Positions 42,939-52,179 of a DNA stretch of 64,000 bases are shown piece by piece; the first letter of the stretch is position 1; each line of letters begins with the position of its first letter. Below the pieces are notes generated by a model, which did not search any database, was not told the DNA's origin, and saw nothing but the letters and a program-made list of their open reading frames with translations. Both the position numbers and the translations under genes were made by a program. Source of the DNA: Bdellovibrio reynosensis (lineage in GTDB: Bacteria > Bdellovibrionota > Bdellovibrionia > Bdellovibrionales > Bdellovibrionaceae); the NCBI RefSeq assembly GCF_022814725.1, contig NZ_CP093442.1, positions 248,001 through 312,000 of the forward strand. Reading direction: 5' to 3'.

Positions 42939-44807
42939 TTAGACCAGTTCTGCATTTTTAAACTTCGGAAGAACCTCTTGGGTTGGCCCCAAAGCAACGA
43001 TTTCACCATTCTGCAGCCACAGGATTCTATCACATTTTGCCAGGGTCGAAAGACGATGGGCAATGATGATCTGGGTACGGTCCGAGAAAAACTCTTCTGT
43101 AGCCTTGACCATGATTTCTTCAGACTGCGGATCAACAGAACTTGTTGCCTCATCCATGATCACAATCGGAGCATCTTGCAAAAGACAGCGAGCCATACAA
43201 AGAAGCTGTCTTTCGCCAAGGGATAAATTCTTCCCACGTTCTTCAATCTTCATAAGTAATTTACCGGGCTGAGCTTCGACCCACGCACGTAAACCCACTT
43301 GTTCTAAAACTTCCCATAGTTTTTGATCAGGAAGGTTGTCTTTGATATCTAAGTTAAAGCGCAACGAACCTTGGAATAAGATCGGTTCTTGCGCGATAAA
43401 AGCCAAAGATTGTCGGTAAAGATTTAAATCCACACCGTGGGCATCTTCTTTTAATTTCGGCTGATGTTCATTGATCGAAATAAAACCCTGGCTTAACGGG
43501 TAAAGGTAAAACAGTGCTTGGATCAGGCTTGATTTACCAGAACCTGTGCGACCCACGATGCCTAAACGTTCACCGGCTTTAACTTGAAAATCAACACCTT
43601 TAAGAACCCAGGGCAGGTCATCGCGGTATTTAAACCACAGGTCTTTGACTTCCACCGAAGCATTGCGATTGTCAGTCAGACGGCGAGTCGAAAGATATTT
43701 TTCAACGGATTCAGAATAAACCGCGTGGCCTGTTGTAAATTTAGCTGTGGATGGAAGGTGATTGCCGGCTTCTGTTTCCATGCGCATGTATTGATCTAAG
43801 CGTTCAACACCAATCATCGCTTCTTCAAATTGCGTTAACCACTCAAAGAACATTTGCACAGTGTTTCCGGAAAGTGCAATGAAACTAAACGCCACGCCCA
43901 CCGAACCCACTGTGGCCCATCCATAATCCACCATAAAGTAAGCAGAAACCCCGGTGATCAGTAATAACAGGGCTGTTAAACTGTTCATTTGAAATGAAAA
44001 GCTAAATAGGTTTTTTGAGGTGTTCAATTTTTGCGTTAGGAAATAGCGATCTAAGCGATCAAATCGTTCCGCAAAAGATTTTTGACGGCTGAACGACCGT
44101 ATCGTGCTAGCCCCTTGAGTCGTTTCAGCAAAGTGCGCAATACTTGGGGATCGACTTGCAGAAAGTTCGCGGCGGGAAGCGCGCAGTTTATCGCGGTTTA
44201 AGCGATACACAAGATAGTTCATGACACCGATTAACCCGACAAAAAGCAAATAAATCGGATTTGCAACAGTGATTAGAATCACCATCATCGTAAGATCGAA
44301 GATGATTGAAAGAAACTCGGCTAAGGGACCACCGAACAAGCGAAATACGTTTCCATAGTCGCTAGAAAAACGCGTGATAATTCGGCCAGCCGGCGTGTTG
44401 TCAAAGAATCCCATCGGCAGGCGTGATGTTCTTAAGGTCACTTCATCATAGAATGAAGAAATTGCTAAGGCCGATAATCGAGAAAAGCCCACGCGGAAAA
44501 CCAATGTAAAAGCGAAGCCAGTGACCGCCATCCCACATAATAAAGTAACGAAATCACCGGAATCAAAACCGCTTAACGGCGTGGGTTTACCAACTAAGTT
44601 ATCAACCCAATATCCGATGATGTTTGTATTTGCTAATAACAAACCACGCCCAATAACACCTAAGGCTAAGCAGATCGCAATGCGAGTTAGAAAGGGATTA
44701 TAAGCAAATTTCAGGGTTTCAAAAAGGGTGGGGCTATAGCCGCCTTCTTTTTTGGTATCGCCATCAGAAAGGTATCTTTGCGAGGCTTTGCTAAAATTCT
44801 TAGACAT
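42939..44807 (-). CDS. ABC exporter half-transporter, MRP NBD2-like
   Basis: A 622-residue half-transporter: six membrane helices (about 45-340) then an ATPase domain with Walker A GRTGSGKSSLIQALF, signature LSLGERQLLCMARCLL and Walker B IVIMDEATSSVD with an intact catalytic Glu. The LSxGxRQLLCxARxLL and DEATSSVD wording is that of the second ATPase domain of eukaryotic MRP/ABCC proteins. The ATG at 44807 lies inside the end of the previous half-transporter gene (8-base overlap, GAGG 7 bases ahead); a longer frame upstream was rejected. The pair probably forms a heterodimer. Confidence 0.88.
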   Translation of the reverse strand: MSKNFSKASQRYLSDGDTKKEGGYSPTLFETLKFAYNPFLTRIAICLALGVIGRGLLLANTNIIGYWVDNLVGKPTPLSGFDSGDFVTLLCGMAVTGFAFTLVFRVGFSRLSALAISSFYDEVTLRTSRLPMGFFDNTPAGRIITRFSSDYGNVFRLFGGPLAEFLSIIFDLTMMVILITVANPIYLLFVGLIGVMNYLVYRLNRDKLRASRRELSASRSPSIAHFAETTQGASTIRSFSRQKSFAERFDRLDRYFLTQKLNTSKNLFSFSFQMNSLTALLLLITGVSAYFMVDYGWATVGSVGVAFSFIALSGNTVQMFFEWLTQFEEAMIGVERLDQYMRMETEAGNHLPSTAKFTTGHAVYSESVEKYLSTRRLTDNRNASVEVKDLWFKYRDDLPWVLKGVDFQVKAGERLGIVGRTGSGKSSLIQALFYLYPLSQGFISINEHQPKLKEDAHGVDLNLYRQSLAFIAQEPILFQGSLRFNLDIKDNLPDQKLWEVLEQVGLRAWVEAQPGKLLMKIEERGKNLSLGERQLLCMARCLLQDAPIVIMDEATSSVDPQSEEIMVKATEEFFSDRTQIIIAHRLSTLAKCDRILWLQNGEIVALGPTQEVLPKFKNAELV

Positions 44808-46584
44808 GACTAGCCTCGCTTTGATTTTTTTCCGTGGCTTCTTTAGCGACGGATGTTGTGTATTCGCGGAACTTTTCACTTCTTGCTAAAAGTTCTTCGA
44901 AGGTACCTTGATCAATGATTCGGCCATCCTCCATAAATAAAATTCGATCCACGCGGTGAAGGGCACTAAGACGGTGAGTCACTAATAAGCGCGTTCGATC
45001 TTTCCAGGCACCGATTAAAAGCTGATCAAAAAGTTTTTGTTCGGTATCAACGTCCACCGCGCTTAAGCAATCATCTAGTAACAAGATCGGAGCTTGATGA
45101 TAGTGAACTCGGGCAAGACCCACACGCTGGCGTTGGCCGCCTGAAAGGTTTACGCCACGCTCGCCAATCTCTGTTGCAAGTCCTTTTTCAACACGTTCGC
45201 CACTGAGATCAAACTGTGCAAGCTTTAAAGATTCTTCAACCATGGTGTCACGATCTGGATCGATATCATAAACAAAGGCGACGTTTTCGCGTAACGAGGC
45301 GCTCATGATAAATCCCTCTTGGGGAACATAAGCAAATTGACCGCGGACGTCGTCTAGGGAAATCTGCAAAGCATTCTTTTCGCCCAGGTGATAGAAATTA
45401 AAGTTTGCCCCTGTTTCACGCAAAAGCGAAAGCAGAAGCATGGATTTTCCAGACCCTACTTCGCCAACGATGGCAACAAATTCACCGTGGGCCACATCCA
45501 GGTTGATATCATCTAAAATCTTACGGTTGCGAATAACTAAGTTGAGGCCATGCACTTGCAAGGCGAACTTTTCATCCCGCTTTTGTTCCCGGGTTTTGCT
45601 GCCAAGGGCTGGTGTTTTATTATTTTCCGTACTTAAAAAATCTTCTAGACGCTTTAATGACGTCCATGAATCAAAAGCAAAAGTAAAGAACCACGGCATT
45701 TGACGGAATGGACGGGTTAAGAAAACACCGACAATCCATAAAAGCGCTAACAGCTCGCCCGTGGTTAATTGGTGTTTGGAATAAAAAACCAAAGTTCCCA
45801 GGGCCACAACGTTTAATATGAAAGTGATCGATGAAGAAATCGCATTCATAATCTGACCATTGGTCACCATCATCACGCGGTTGTTGGTTTCAACTTCACG
45901 TTTAGCAAAGATGTTGCTTTCAAAATGTTTAGTCCACCCTAAAATACGAATGGTGCGAATATTTTGCACCCACTCGTTCACAAGACCAATACGTTCTGCT
46001 GCAAGCTGCTTAAAGTTAAAAAAGAACTTTGACTGGCGGAAAGCCATGAACGTATTAAACGAGGCAATCGTGATCATCAGAAGTACGATGGGCCACAGCG
46101 GAACATCAAACAAAACTGAAATCGCAACAGGCGCTAAGATTAACGGAAATAAAGTAGAACATCCAGCTGGTAAAGTTTGATCAAGAAAAACCGTCGCGCC
46201 TTGTACGTCTGTCGCATATAAAGAAACAATTTCTCCGACGGGACGCCCACTCATGGTGTCGACTTGCAGGTTCAGGGTCTTTTCATACACTCTTTGCGCA
46301 AAGATTTTTTGCATGAACAAAGATTCGCGCATACTTAAAAAGTTCGTCAGTTGTGAAAACGCTTGACCCAAAAGCACACACAAGAACGCACCAAGGACAT
46401 AGGTCAGTGGATTATCAAACTGAATGAAGTGAAAGCGGCTTTGCATTCCGGAGATATGATCGATGAATTCTTTTTGAAAAAAAGGTCCCATCAAACCAAG
46501 CACTGCTGCAAACAGCGAACAGAATAGAATCGCTACGCGAGCGTAAAAGCGGGTGAATATGACTTCAGATAAGAGTGACTTCAT
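44800..46584 (-). CDS. ABC exporter half-transporter, MRP NBD1-like (degenerate site)
   Basis: A 594-residue half-transporter with six membrane helices and an ATPase domain: Walker A GEVGSGKSMLLLSLL, signature NLSGGQRQRVGLARVHY and Walker B PILLLDDCLSAVD, where the catalytic Glu is replaced by Asp. GxVGxGKS and DDxLSAVD are the hallmarks of the first, degenerate ATPase domain of ABCC/MRP proteins. With the next gene it makes a split MRP-like exporter with one weak and one strong ATP site. Its start overlaps the oxygenase gene stop by 4 bases. The substrate is unknown. Confidence 0.88.
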   Translation of the reverse strand: MKSLLSEVIFTRFYARVAILFCSLFAAVLGLMGPFFQKEFIDHISGMQSRFHFIQFDNPLTYVLGAFLCVLLGQAFSQLTNFLSMRESLFMQKIFAQRVYEKTLNLQVDTMSGRPVGEIVSLYATDVQGATVFLDQTLPAGCSTLFPLILAPVAISVLFDVPLWPIVLLMITIASFNTFMAFRQSKFFFNFKQLAAERIGLVNEWVQNIRTIRILGWTKHFESNIFAKREVETNNRVMMVTNGQIMNAISSSITFILNVVALGTLVFYSKHQLTTGELLALLWIVGVFLTRPFRQMPWFFTFAFDSWTSLKRLEDFLSTENNKTPALGSKTREQKRDEKFALQVHGLNLVIRNRKILDDINLDVAHGEFVAIVGEVGSGKSMLLLSLLRETGANFNFYHLGEKNALQISLDDVRGQFAYVPQEGFIMSASLRENVAFVYDIDPDRDTMVEESLKLAQFDLSGERVEKGLATEIGERGVNLSGGQRQRVGLARVHYHQAPILLLDDCLSAVDVDTEQKLFDQLLIGAWKDRTRLLVTHRLSALHRVDRILFMEDGRIIDQGTFEELLARSEKFREYTTSVAKEATEKNQSEASHV

Positions 46585-47171
46585 GATGCATCGTCCCTAA
46601 ACCAACCCGTTAAACTTAAGCGGGGCTGAATGCTCTTCGCGACTTGATGAGGGAAGAGTTCACTGCGAAAAAGTACAAAAGTTCCAAGACGCGGTTCAAC
46701 TTGCGCGATCTTAATATCTTGATTTTCAGGATCATAGATTTCTAATTCGCCGCCGTGACCTTTTTCCCAGTGCTCATTAAGGTACAGAATGAAAGTGACC
46801 TTTCGTGCTCCGGAACCTTTATGATTATCGATATGCTTATCATAGTGGGCGCCCGGTGGATATAAGGCAAAATGTGTCTCGTATCTTTTGAGCCCCAAAT
46901 AAAAAGCAGAGTTTAAATTTTCTAAAATGCTTTGAAGACTGGCAAGAAACTGCTGTTGCACGGGGGACGTTTCTTTTTCATCAAGCCAGTAAGTAAAATC
47001 GCCGCGAATTTCAGCATGGGTCCCTTTGCTGGCCCCATGTCCGATGGAAGCTTTTTGCAACTGACCTTGTGTTGAAAGCCTTTGACACTCTTGGGCAAGG
47101 GACTTGCAGAAATCTAGAGTGAAAACATCCCCTGAGTAAGCCCAGTTATTCTGTGCTAACTCATCAAACAT
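46581..47171 (-). CDS. 2OG-Fe(II) oxygenase, prolyl-hydroxylase (PHD/SM-20) like
   Basis: A 196-residue oxygenase using 2-oxoglutarate, iron and oxygen. The iron and cosubstrate residues are readable: HxD in YDKHIDNHKGSG, distal His in LFPHQVAKS and Arg in QPRLSLTGWF. ARKVTFILYLNEHW...GHGGELEIY is close to the EGL-9/PHD family, whose bacterial member in Pseudomonas hydroxylates a proline of EF-Tu. A TTG at 47210 gives 13 more residues, but would leave only 31 bases to the divergent gene, so the ATG at 47171 is preferred without strong proof. It is the first gene of an operon with the split ABC exporter. Confidence 0.82.
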   Translation of the reverse strand: MFDELAQNNWAYSGDVFTLDFCKSLAQECQRLSTQGQLQKASIGHGASKGTHAEIRGDFTYWLDEKETSPVQQQFLASLQSILENLNSAFYLGLKRYETHFALYPPGAHYDKHIDNHKGSGARKVTFILYLNEHWEKGHGGELEIYDPENQDIKIAQVEPRLGTFVLFRSELFPHQVAKSIQPRLSLTGWFRDDAS

Positions 47172-47241
47172 TCTTTCTAGCGCTGTATGATTGAATTGAT
47201 TCCTGTCCAAAGTGTTGCCATTCTATTCACGAGAGGGATTG

Positions 47242-48747
47242 ATGGCAAAACGTTCTTTTACCCGTCGCGAGTTTTTAAAGGTTTCTGCTCTAGGAACTTC
47301 GGCTATGGCTCTTAGCAGTTGCACTAGCATGGATCGCTATTTCATGGGCGATAGCAGAGATCTTAAAAATGAAGTTCTCATTTTAGGAGCAGGGGCGGCG
47401 GGCCTTTCAGCAGCATTTGAACTTAAAAGAAATAAGGTGCCTTTCCGCATTTTTGAAGCTTCTTCCCGCATTGGGGGGCGCGTTCAGAGTGTTGCAGCAT
47501 ATCAAGAACAAGGGCCCATCGCAGAACTTGGTGCTGAGTACATTGATCTAAGTCATACCGATGTTTTTAATTTGGCAAAGGAACTGAATTTACCTCTGAC
47601 AGAGTTAAAATCTTTACCGAATCTTGAAGCCCATCTTTTTTCGTTTGCAGGTAAGACTTATCGCGTGAAGGAACTTGTGCCAAAGTTAAAATCTTTGCAG
47701 ACACCTTTGCGCCGTATTCGCAGTGATCTTTACCGTGATCAAGAAGTCGTGCTGAATCATGCAAACTCTTTGCAGTATGAACGATCCCTTTACTATGACA
47801 CTTTATCATTAAAAGATCTTTTAGAATCCTGGGTGACGGAAGTGGATCCAGTGATTTTAAAATTAATCGAAGTTCAAGCTGTGCAACGTTTTGGTGTGGA
47901 TGCAAAAGACCAGTCAGCACTTCACTTTCTTTCAACTTTAGATGGTGAAGGAAGTTCGCTTTTAAGTGGTCGCACGACTCATCGTATGGACGGTGGATTG
48001 TCAGGGATGACGCAAACCCTGGCAGCAAGGGTGGCCGGGGTTATCCCTGATCATATCCTACGGTTAAATTCCGCTTTGATTGAAGTTGAAGAAAAAGAAA
48101 ATGTTTTTACCTTCGTTTTTGCAACACCGAAAGGAAAAGAAAGAATCACGGCACGCACGGTGATTTGCACAATTCCCTTTTCGAAATTGCGCGAAGTGAA
48201 GGGTATTGAAAAATTGCGTTTTTCAGATCTGAAACATGAAAACATCAAAAACCAAGCCTATGCCACCCATAGCAAAGTAATTATTCCGTTTGCTGTACCT
48301 TTCTGGAACGCCCGCCGTGGAAATACGCCTGCCAACGTCGGCAATTTCACGGGCGATTTTACTTCGCAAAAAATCTGGGATTCTTCCCGCGCTCAGGAGG
48401 TTAGCCAAGGTTTACTGACTTCACAGCGCGCCGGAAACAGTGGCGCAAAGGCTGGAGCAGTGGCCGTTGACGAAACGCTGAAAGACTTAAAACTGTTTTA
48501 TAACGACATTCCAAACTATGAAGACTGGGGAGCCCAAGTGGCGAACTGGTCCACAAGGAAATGGAGTGCTGGTTCCATGTCAGTATTTAAACCAGGTCAG
48601 TACATGAAGTACAAAGGTGTTGCTGCGATTCCAGAATACGACGGCAAATTCCTATTTGCCGGGGAACACACAAGCTTAAGATTCGCGGGCACCTTACAAG
48701 GAGCCATCGAAACAGGGATCAAGGCTGCTCAAACTATCACAGTATAA
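47242..48747 (+). CDS. Tat-exported flavin amine oxidase, probable lipoprotein
   Basis: A 501-residue FAD amine oxidase. The N-terminus has a twin-arginine signal (FTRREFLKVSALG) that ends in a lipobox-like LSSC, so it is probably exported folded and then lipidated. FAD binding: VLILGAGAAGLSAAFELKR and EASSRIGGRVQS; the C-terminal FAD block is FAGEHTSLRFAGTLQGAIETG. It oxidises amines or amino acids and releases peroxide and ammonia; the substrate is unknown. GAGGG 5 bases ahead of the ATG at 47242 decides the start. A strong terminator follows. Confidence 0.88.
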   Translation: MAKRSFTRREFLKVSALGTSAMALSSCTSMDRYFMGDSRDLKNEVLILGAGAAGLSAAFELKRNKVPFRIFEASSRIGGRVQSVAAYQEQGPIAELGAEYIDLSHTDVFNLAKELNLPLTELKSLPNLEAHLFSFAGKTYRVKELVPKLKSLQTPLRRIRSDLYRDQEVVLNHANSLQYERSLYYDTLSLKDLLESWVTEVDPVILKLIEVQAVQRFGVDAKDQSALHFLSTLDGEGSSLLSGRTTHRMDGGLSGMTQTLAARVAGVIPDHILRLNSALIEVEEKENVFTFVFATPKGKERITARTVICTIPFSKLREVKGIEKLRFSDLKHENIKNQAYATHSKVIIPFAVPFWNARRGNTPANVGNFTGDFTSQKIWDSSRAQEVSQGLLTSQRAGNSGAKAGAVAVDETLKDLKLFYNDIPNYEDWGAQVANWSTRKWSAGSMSVFKPGQYMKYKGVAAIPEYDGKFLFAGEHTSLRFAGTLQGAIETGIKAAQTITV

Positions 48748-48778
48748 AAAAAGGAGTTTTTAAAGAACTCCTTTTTTT
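48746..48778. terminator. Bidirectional intrinsic terminator
   Basis: AAAGGAGTT (48750-48758) pairs with AACTCCTTT (48766-48774), with A- and T-runs on both sides. It ends the amine oxidase transcript and can also serve the leftward pair 48812-51051. Confidence 0.88.
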
Positions 48779-48811
48779 ATTTCTAGAATTTTCTAAAATT
48801 TTTTTAAAAAA

Positions 48812-49327
48812 TTAATTCGCAAGATTCACTTGAAGAATCGAAGTATCACCTTGAGCAGTTACAAAGCTATCGACGTCCGCTTTATTGATCGCGTTGATCA
48901 AAGAGCTTAAGCGGTTCGAAGTCGCTACCATACCTTGCGGTACAGAACCATCCGCATTCACCCAAGAATAGTTCGGTTGTGGCGACACGACAAAAACGAT
49001 GATGTTGTAAGACGGACGGAAGCCTTCTTTTTCAACTTGCACCGCTGGTAACTTCATAGAGTCTGCAGTGATAGCTACGGTGCGAGATTCTTTCACTTGG
49101 GTGATAGAGATCTGCGTAGAATCCATCGAGATGAACGGGCGGGAACCGACAGCGTAAAGAACTGTCAGATACTGACCGCGCAAGTTGCCAAGCTTATTGA
49201 CTTGCAAAGAAGGGATTGTTTCAAAGCGTGCTGCTTCAGCACTGCGATCAGAAAAGCTTCCTGTCATCAAGCCTAAACCAACAATCAAAGTAAGGGCATT
49301 GATGATGATAAGTTTAAGTGACTTCAT
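48812..49327 (-). CDS. Exported hypothetical protein
   Basis: A 171-residue protein with an N-terminal hydrophobic signal (LIIINALTLIVGLGLMTGSF). The mature part is beta-prone with LRGQYLTVLYAVGSRPFISM, YNIIVFVVSPQPNYSWVNA and a Ser/Asn-rich end. No family is recognised. Its start overlaps the stop of the 575-residue gene by 4 bases, so the two products are probably made together and may act together in the periplasm. Confidence 0.65.
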   Translation of the reverse strand: MKSLKLIIINALTLIVGLGLMTGSFSDRSAEAARFETIPSLQVNKLGNLRGQYLTVLYAVGSRPFISMDSTQISITQVKESRTVAITADSMKLPAVQVEKEGFRPSYNIIVFVVSPQPNYSWVNADGSVPQGMVATSNRLSSLINAINKADVDSFVTAQGDTSILQVNLAN

Positions 49328-51051
49328 TTTGTCGCTCCTGTTTGCGCTGCAGTTTTTGCGTAATCTAAGTACATCACTAAGTGTCCAGTGGGGCTCATGA
49401 GTACGCGATTAATATCTAATTTAATTCCTAAAATCTGTGGTGGCAGCGGAAGACTTCCTGGAATAACTTCATTCCCGTACTTCCATTTCTCGCTCTTCTT
49501 CGCAAGTTCCTTGCGAACACCGTCGTATACTTTTCCTTTTACCAGTCGTCCCGCTAAGGAAAGATATTTTTCGTCCATGGTCATACTATTGGTGTCAATA
49601 GTGTGCAGGGCGAGCTGCATGCCGCTCTTATCGCTCAACTGACGGAGTTTTGCAATAATATCGAATTTTAAAATCACAGTATCTTTTAAGAACATTGAGC
49701 CCGGTTGGTTTTCTACGGCCACATGAAGTTTGACGAAAGTCTCTTGTGGTTTCAAAGCGACACCAGCCGGAGTTTTTACATAATCCATCAGCGGCGCAGA
49801 AACTAGTTTCAAAACGGTACCATCGGTCTGTTTGATCTTTTCAAAGTTCTTTCTTTCAAATGATAGTTGCATCACGCGATTGATTAAAGCGCGATCCAAG
49901 CTTAAAGCGATGTCGAAATTTTCCGGTGCTACAGCATCAAAGGACATCGCACCACGGGAGCCACTTGAAGGAATCGGGTTGCTAATAGGATTTAAGCTGT
50001 CTTCAACGTATCCAGTTAAGTCGATATTTAAAGACTTTTTCAGATTGATGTTTTGGAGCTGTAAGCCCCACTTAAAGTTCGGGCGCAGATCCGTCACTTC
50101 TTTGCCTGGGGGAACCATGTCTTGAACTTGTTCAATCGGCCCTTTTAAAAACTCTCGGGCTTTTTGGTTCAGCATTTCAGGCAGTTGTTTTCGCGTAAAC
50201 TCGCCAAGATTTGCGCGAACGGCTTCCAGAATGGCTGGAGCTTGTGCTCTAAAAAGTTTATCGATCTCTTCATTATTCAAATAAAACTTTTTACCATTCA
50301 CTTCCACCGCGAAAGTTGGGACTACTAACTTCTGGTAAGAAAGTGATAGAGGAATGGAATCCAAATTGTTAGCGACTTCTAAAGCTTCGAAATCAAGTCC
50401 TCCAGTTGCGTTCATGCGGATATAAAACGGAAGACGAAGCTTTAAAGGGGTTTCTGTGCTGCCAGCAGATAAGGACATGTCTTCAAAACCGGCCTTACCC
50501 AGGAATTCATTATCTGCATCCCAGGCAATCACTGAACTTGTAGAGATCGTAAGTTGATTGACCTCAAGTTCAATAGCTAAAATTGCCCCATCGCGCTTGC
50601 CTAATTTCGACATCAAGTCATCATCAGTCACAATACCGAAGCGAGTAAAATGGGCCACATAGCCAGACTCACCAACTTCAATAGCCGGGCGATGATTATT
50701 TAATGAAAAACCCACAAGCCATTTAGTTAATAGGTTACGAACTTGTTCGTACATTTTTACTTCTTCAGAATGCTTTTCTTTGAAGTCGTCAGGATTAATA
50801 GATTTATCAAAAGTGTATTTCATCGCGGGGAAATAGCCTTCGTCTAAGTTCACACCCAGATTGCCAAGAATTTCAGAAAGGCGGGTGTCAAAGAATTTCA
50901 TCCCACGGGGACTTACTTGAATTTGAACGGCTTTGTTCAATAGATGTTTTACCGGCAATTGCGGGTTCGTATCCATGGCAGCGGCGTTAAGGGCTTGCAA
51001 TGAAATCAACAAGGGCAGCAAAATTTTTGAGCTTTGGAACCTACGTACCAT
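49324..51051 (-). CDS. Exported protein, possible TULIP/BPI-like lipid-binding fold
   Basis: A 575-residue exported protein (signal ending about residue 25, NAAAMD). I do not recognise a named family. The layout of amphipathic strands and helices, such as VQIQVSPRGMKFFDTRLSEI near the N-terminus, an elongated strand-rich middle, a helix LGEFTRKQLPEMLNQKAREF, and a second beta-rich half ending KLDINRVLMSPTGHLVMYLD, recalls BPI/LBP-type tubular lipid-binding proteins. This is a weak resemblance by eye. It forms an operon with the 171-residue exported protein. Lipid or lipoprotein handling in the envelope would be the prediction. Confidence 0.65.
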   Translation of the reverse strand: MVRRFQSSKILLPLLISLQALNAAAMDTNPQLPVKHLLNKAVQIQVSPRGMKFFDTRLSEILGNLGVNLDEGYFPAMKYTFDKSINPDDFKEKHSEEVKMYEQVRNLLTKWLVGFSLNNHRPAIEVGESGYVAHFTRFGIVTDDDLMSKLGKRDGAILAIELEVNQLTISTSSVIAWDADNEFLGKAGFEDMSLSAGSTETPLKLRLPFYIRMNATGGLDFEALEVANNLDSIPLSLSYQKLVVPTFAVEVNGKKFYLNNEEIDKLFRAQAPAILEAVRANLGEFTRKQLPEMLNQKAREFLKGPIEQVQDMVPPGKEVTDLRPNFKWGLQLQNINLKKSLNIDLTGYVEDSLNPISNPIPSSGSRGAMSFDAVAPENFDIALSLDRALINRVMQLSFERKNFEKIKQTDGTVLKLVSAPLMDYVKTPAGVALKPQETFVKLHVAVENQPGSMFLKDTVILKFDIIAKLRQLSDKSGMQLALHTIDTNSMTMDEKYLSLAGRLVKGKVYDGVRKELAKKSEKWKYGNEVIPGSLPLPPQILGIKLDINRVLMSPTGHLVMYLDYAKTAAQTGATK

Positions 51052-51321
51052 TTCTTACCTCGGCATTAGGGTGCTATCTATCCGCAGCCCTTAATGCAAA
51101 GCCAAGTCCAAACGTTATTGGGGTCAAATCAAATCAAATTGCGTATGAGAATTCTGCTAGTGTCAAAAATTCAGACAGATGCCCCTCATCGTCAGTTCCC
51201 TAAGCTCGGGGACAAAATACCTAAAAATTAAACACTCGGGAAAAAACTTTTAAAGTCGGATTTAGTTTCCATTTTAGAAAAGAATTTTGATAGAAGTTCG
51301 CGATGAATAAAAGGAGATCCC

Positions 51322-52122
51322 ATGCTTAAAAAATTATCGGTACTTCTGATTGCTACAGCGATGTTAACAGCTTGTAGCGAACAAAATGCTTCTCAAGTAG
51401 AGTTGTCTGGTGACCAAGCGGGTGTCATAGGCGGTGACCTTGTTGCTTCTGGTTCTAAAATCGCAGCTTCTACAGTAGGTCTTTATGATAGTGGCAGTGG
51501 TTCTCTTTGCACTGGTACGTTGATTGGTCCAAACTTGGTTTTAACAGCGGCTCATTGTATCACTCCAAACTCAAACAAACTTATTGTTTACTTTGGGAAA
51601 GATCTTAAAAATAACCCAGACTCTGCATTGATCCGTAAAAGTGACGACGCCATTGTTCACGAAAAATACAACCCAGAGCGCGGCGAAGATACTTACGACA
51701 TCGCTTTAGTTTCTTATGAAGGTACTACTCCAGCAGGTTTTGTTCCAGCTCCATTACTTGGCAACTTCTCTCAAGTTCAAAAAGGCACTAAAGTTCACGT
51801 TGCAGGTTTCGGTTTAAACTGGGCGTGGGGTGTAAAAAAAGGGGCAGGCGTTTTACGTACGACTGAACTTAAAGTTAAAAAATCTCTTTATGGTTCTACG
51901 GAAATCATGCTTGATCAATCTCTTCGTAAAGGGATCTGCAGCGGTGATTCTGGTGGCCCAGCTTACCTAGAAATCAACGGTAAATTGCACCTACTAGGTG
52001 TTGCTAGCCGTGGTGATTCATTGCCAATCCCATTGACTCCAGATTGCTTTATTCTTTCTATCTTCACTCGTGTTGATGCTCACGCTGATTGGATTTCTAA
52101 GAATGCTGACATTTTGAATTAA
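51322..52122 (+). CDS. Trypsin-like serine protease (S1A), lipoprotein
   Basis: A 266-residue protease with lipobox LTAC (Cys18). The chymotrypsin-type triad is complete: His in VLTAAHCIT, Asp in TYDIALVSYEG and Ser in ICSGDSGGPAYL, with four or more Cys available for disulfides (CTGTLIG/AHC and GICSGD/TPDC). GVIGGDLVASGSKIAAS resembles an activation site (mature IxGG). It acts on proteins in the periplasm or at the surface. It is monocistronic with its own terminator. Unlike the protease at 1910, it has a classical GDSGGP. Confidence 0.92.
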   Translation: MLKKLSVLLIATAMLTACSEQNASQVELSGDQAGVIGGDLVASGSKIAASTVGLYDSGSGSLCTGTLIGPNLVLTAAHCITPNSNKLIVYFGKDLKNNPDSALIRKSDDAIVHEKYNPERGEDTYDIALVSYEGTTPAGFVPAPLLGNFSQVQKGTKVHVAGFGLNWAWGVKKGAGVLRTTELKVKKSLYGSTEIMLDQSLRKGICSGDSGGPAYLEINGKLHLLGVASRGDSLPIPLTPDCFILSIFTRVDAHADWISKNADILN

Positions 52123-52147
52123 TTAATTCTTAAAACATGTTCATACG

Positions 52148-52178
52148 AAAAAGCCGGGATTAAACTCGGCTTTTTTTG
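52148..52178. terminator. Bidirectional intrinsic terminator
   Basis: AAAAAGCCG (52148-52156 region) pairs with CGGCTTTTT around a 10-12-base loop, with seven T on the plus strand and five on the minus. It lies between the convergent protease gene and the BNR-repeat gene. Confidence 0.85.
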
Positions 52179-52179
52179 T

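Noticed and set aside
46581-47210. TTG at 47210 as start of the 2OG oxygenase
   Set aside because: Leaves only 31 bases to the divergent gene start and has no ribosome-binding site; ATG at 47171 preferred, though not proved.
47567-48028. 153-codon reading frame on the minus strand
   Set aside because: Lies fully opposite the amine oxidase gene, no ribosome-binding site, no recognisable protein.
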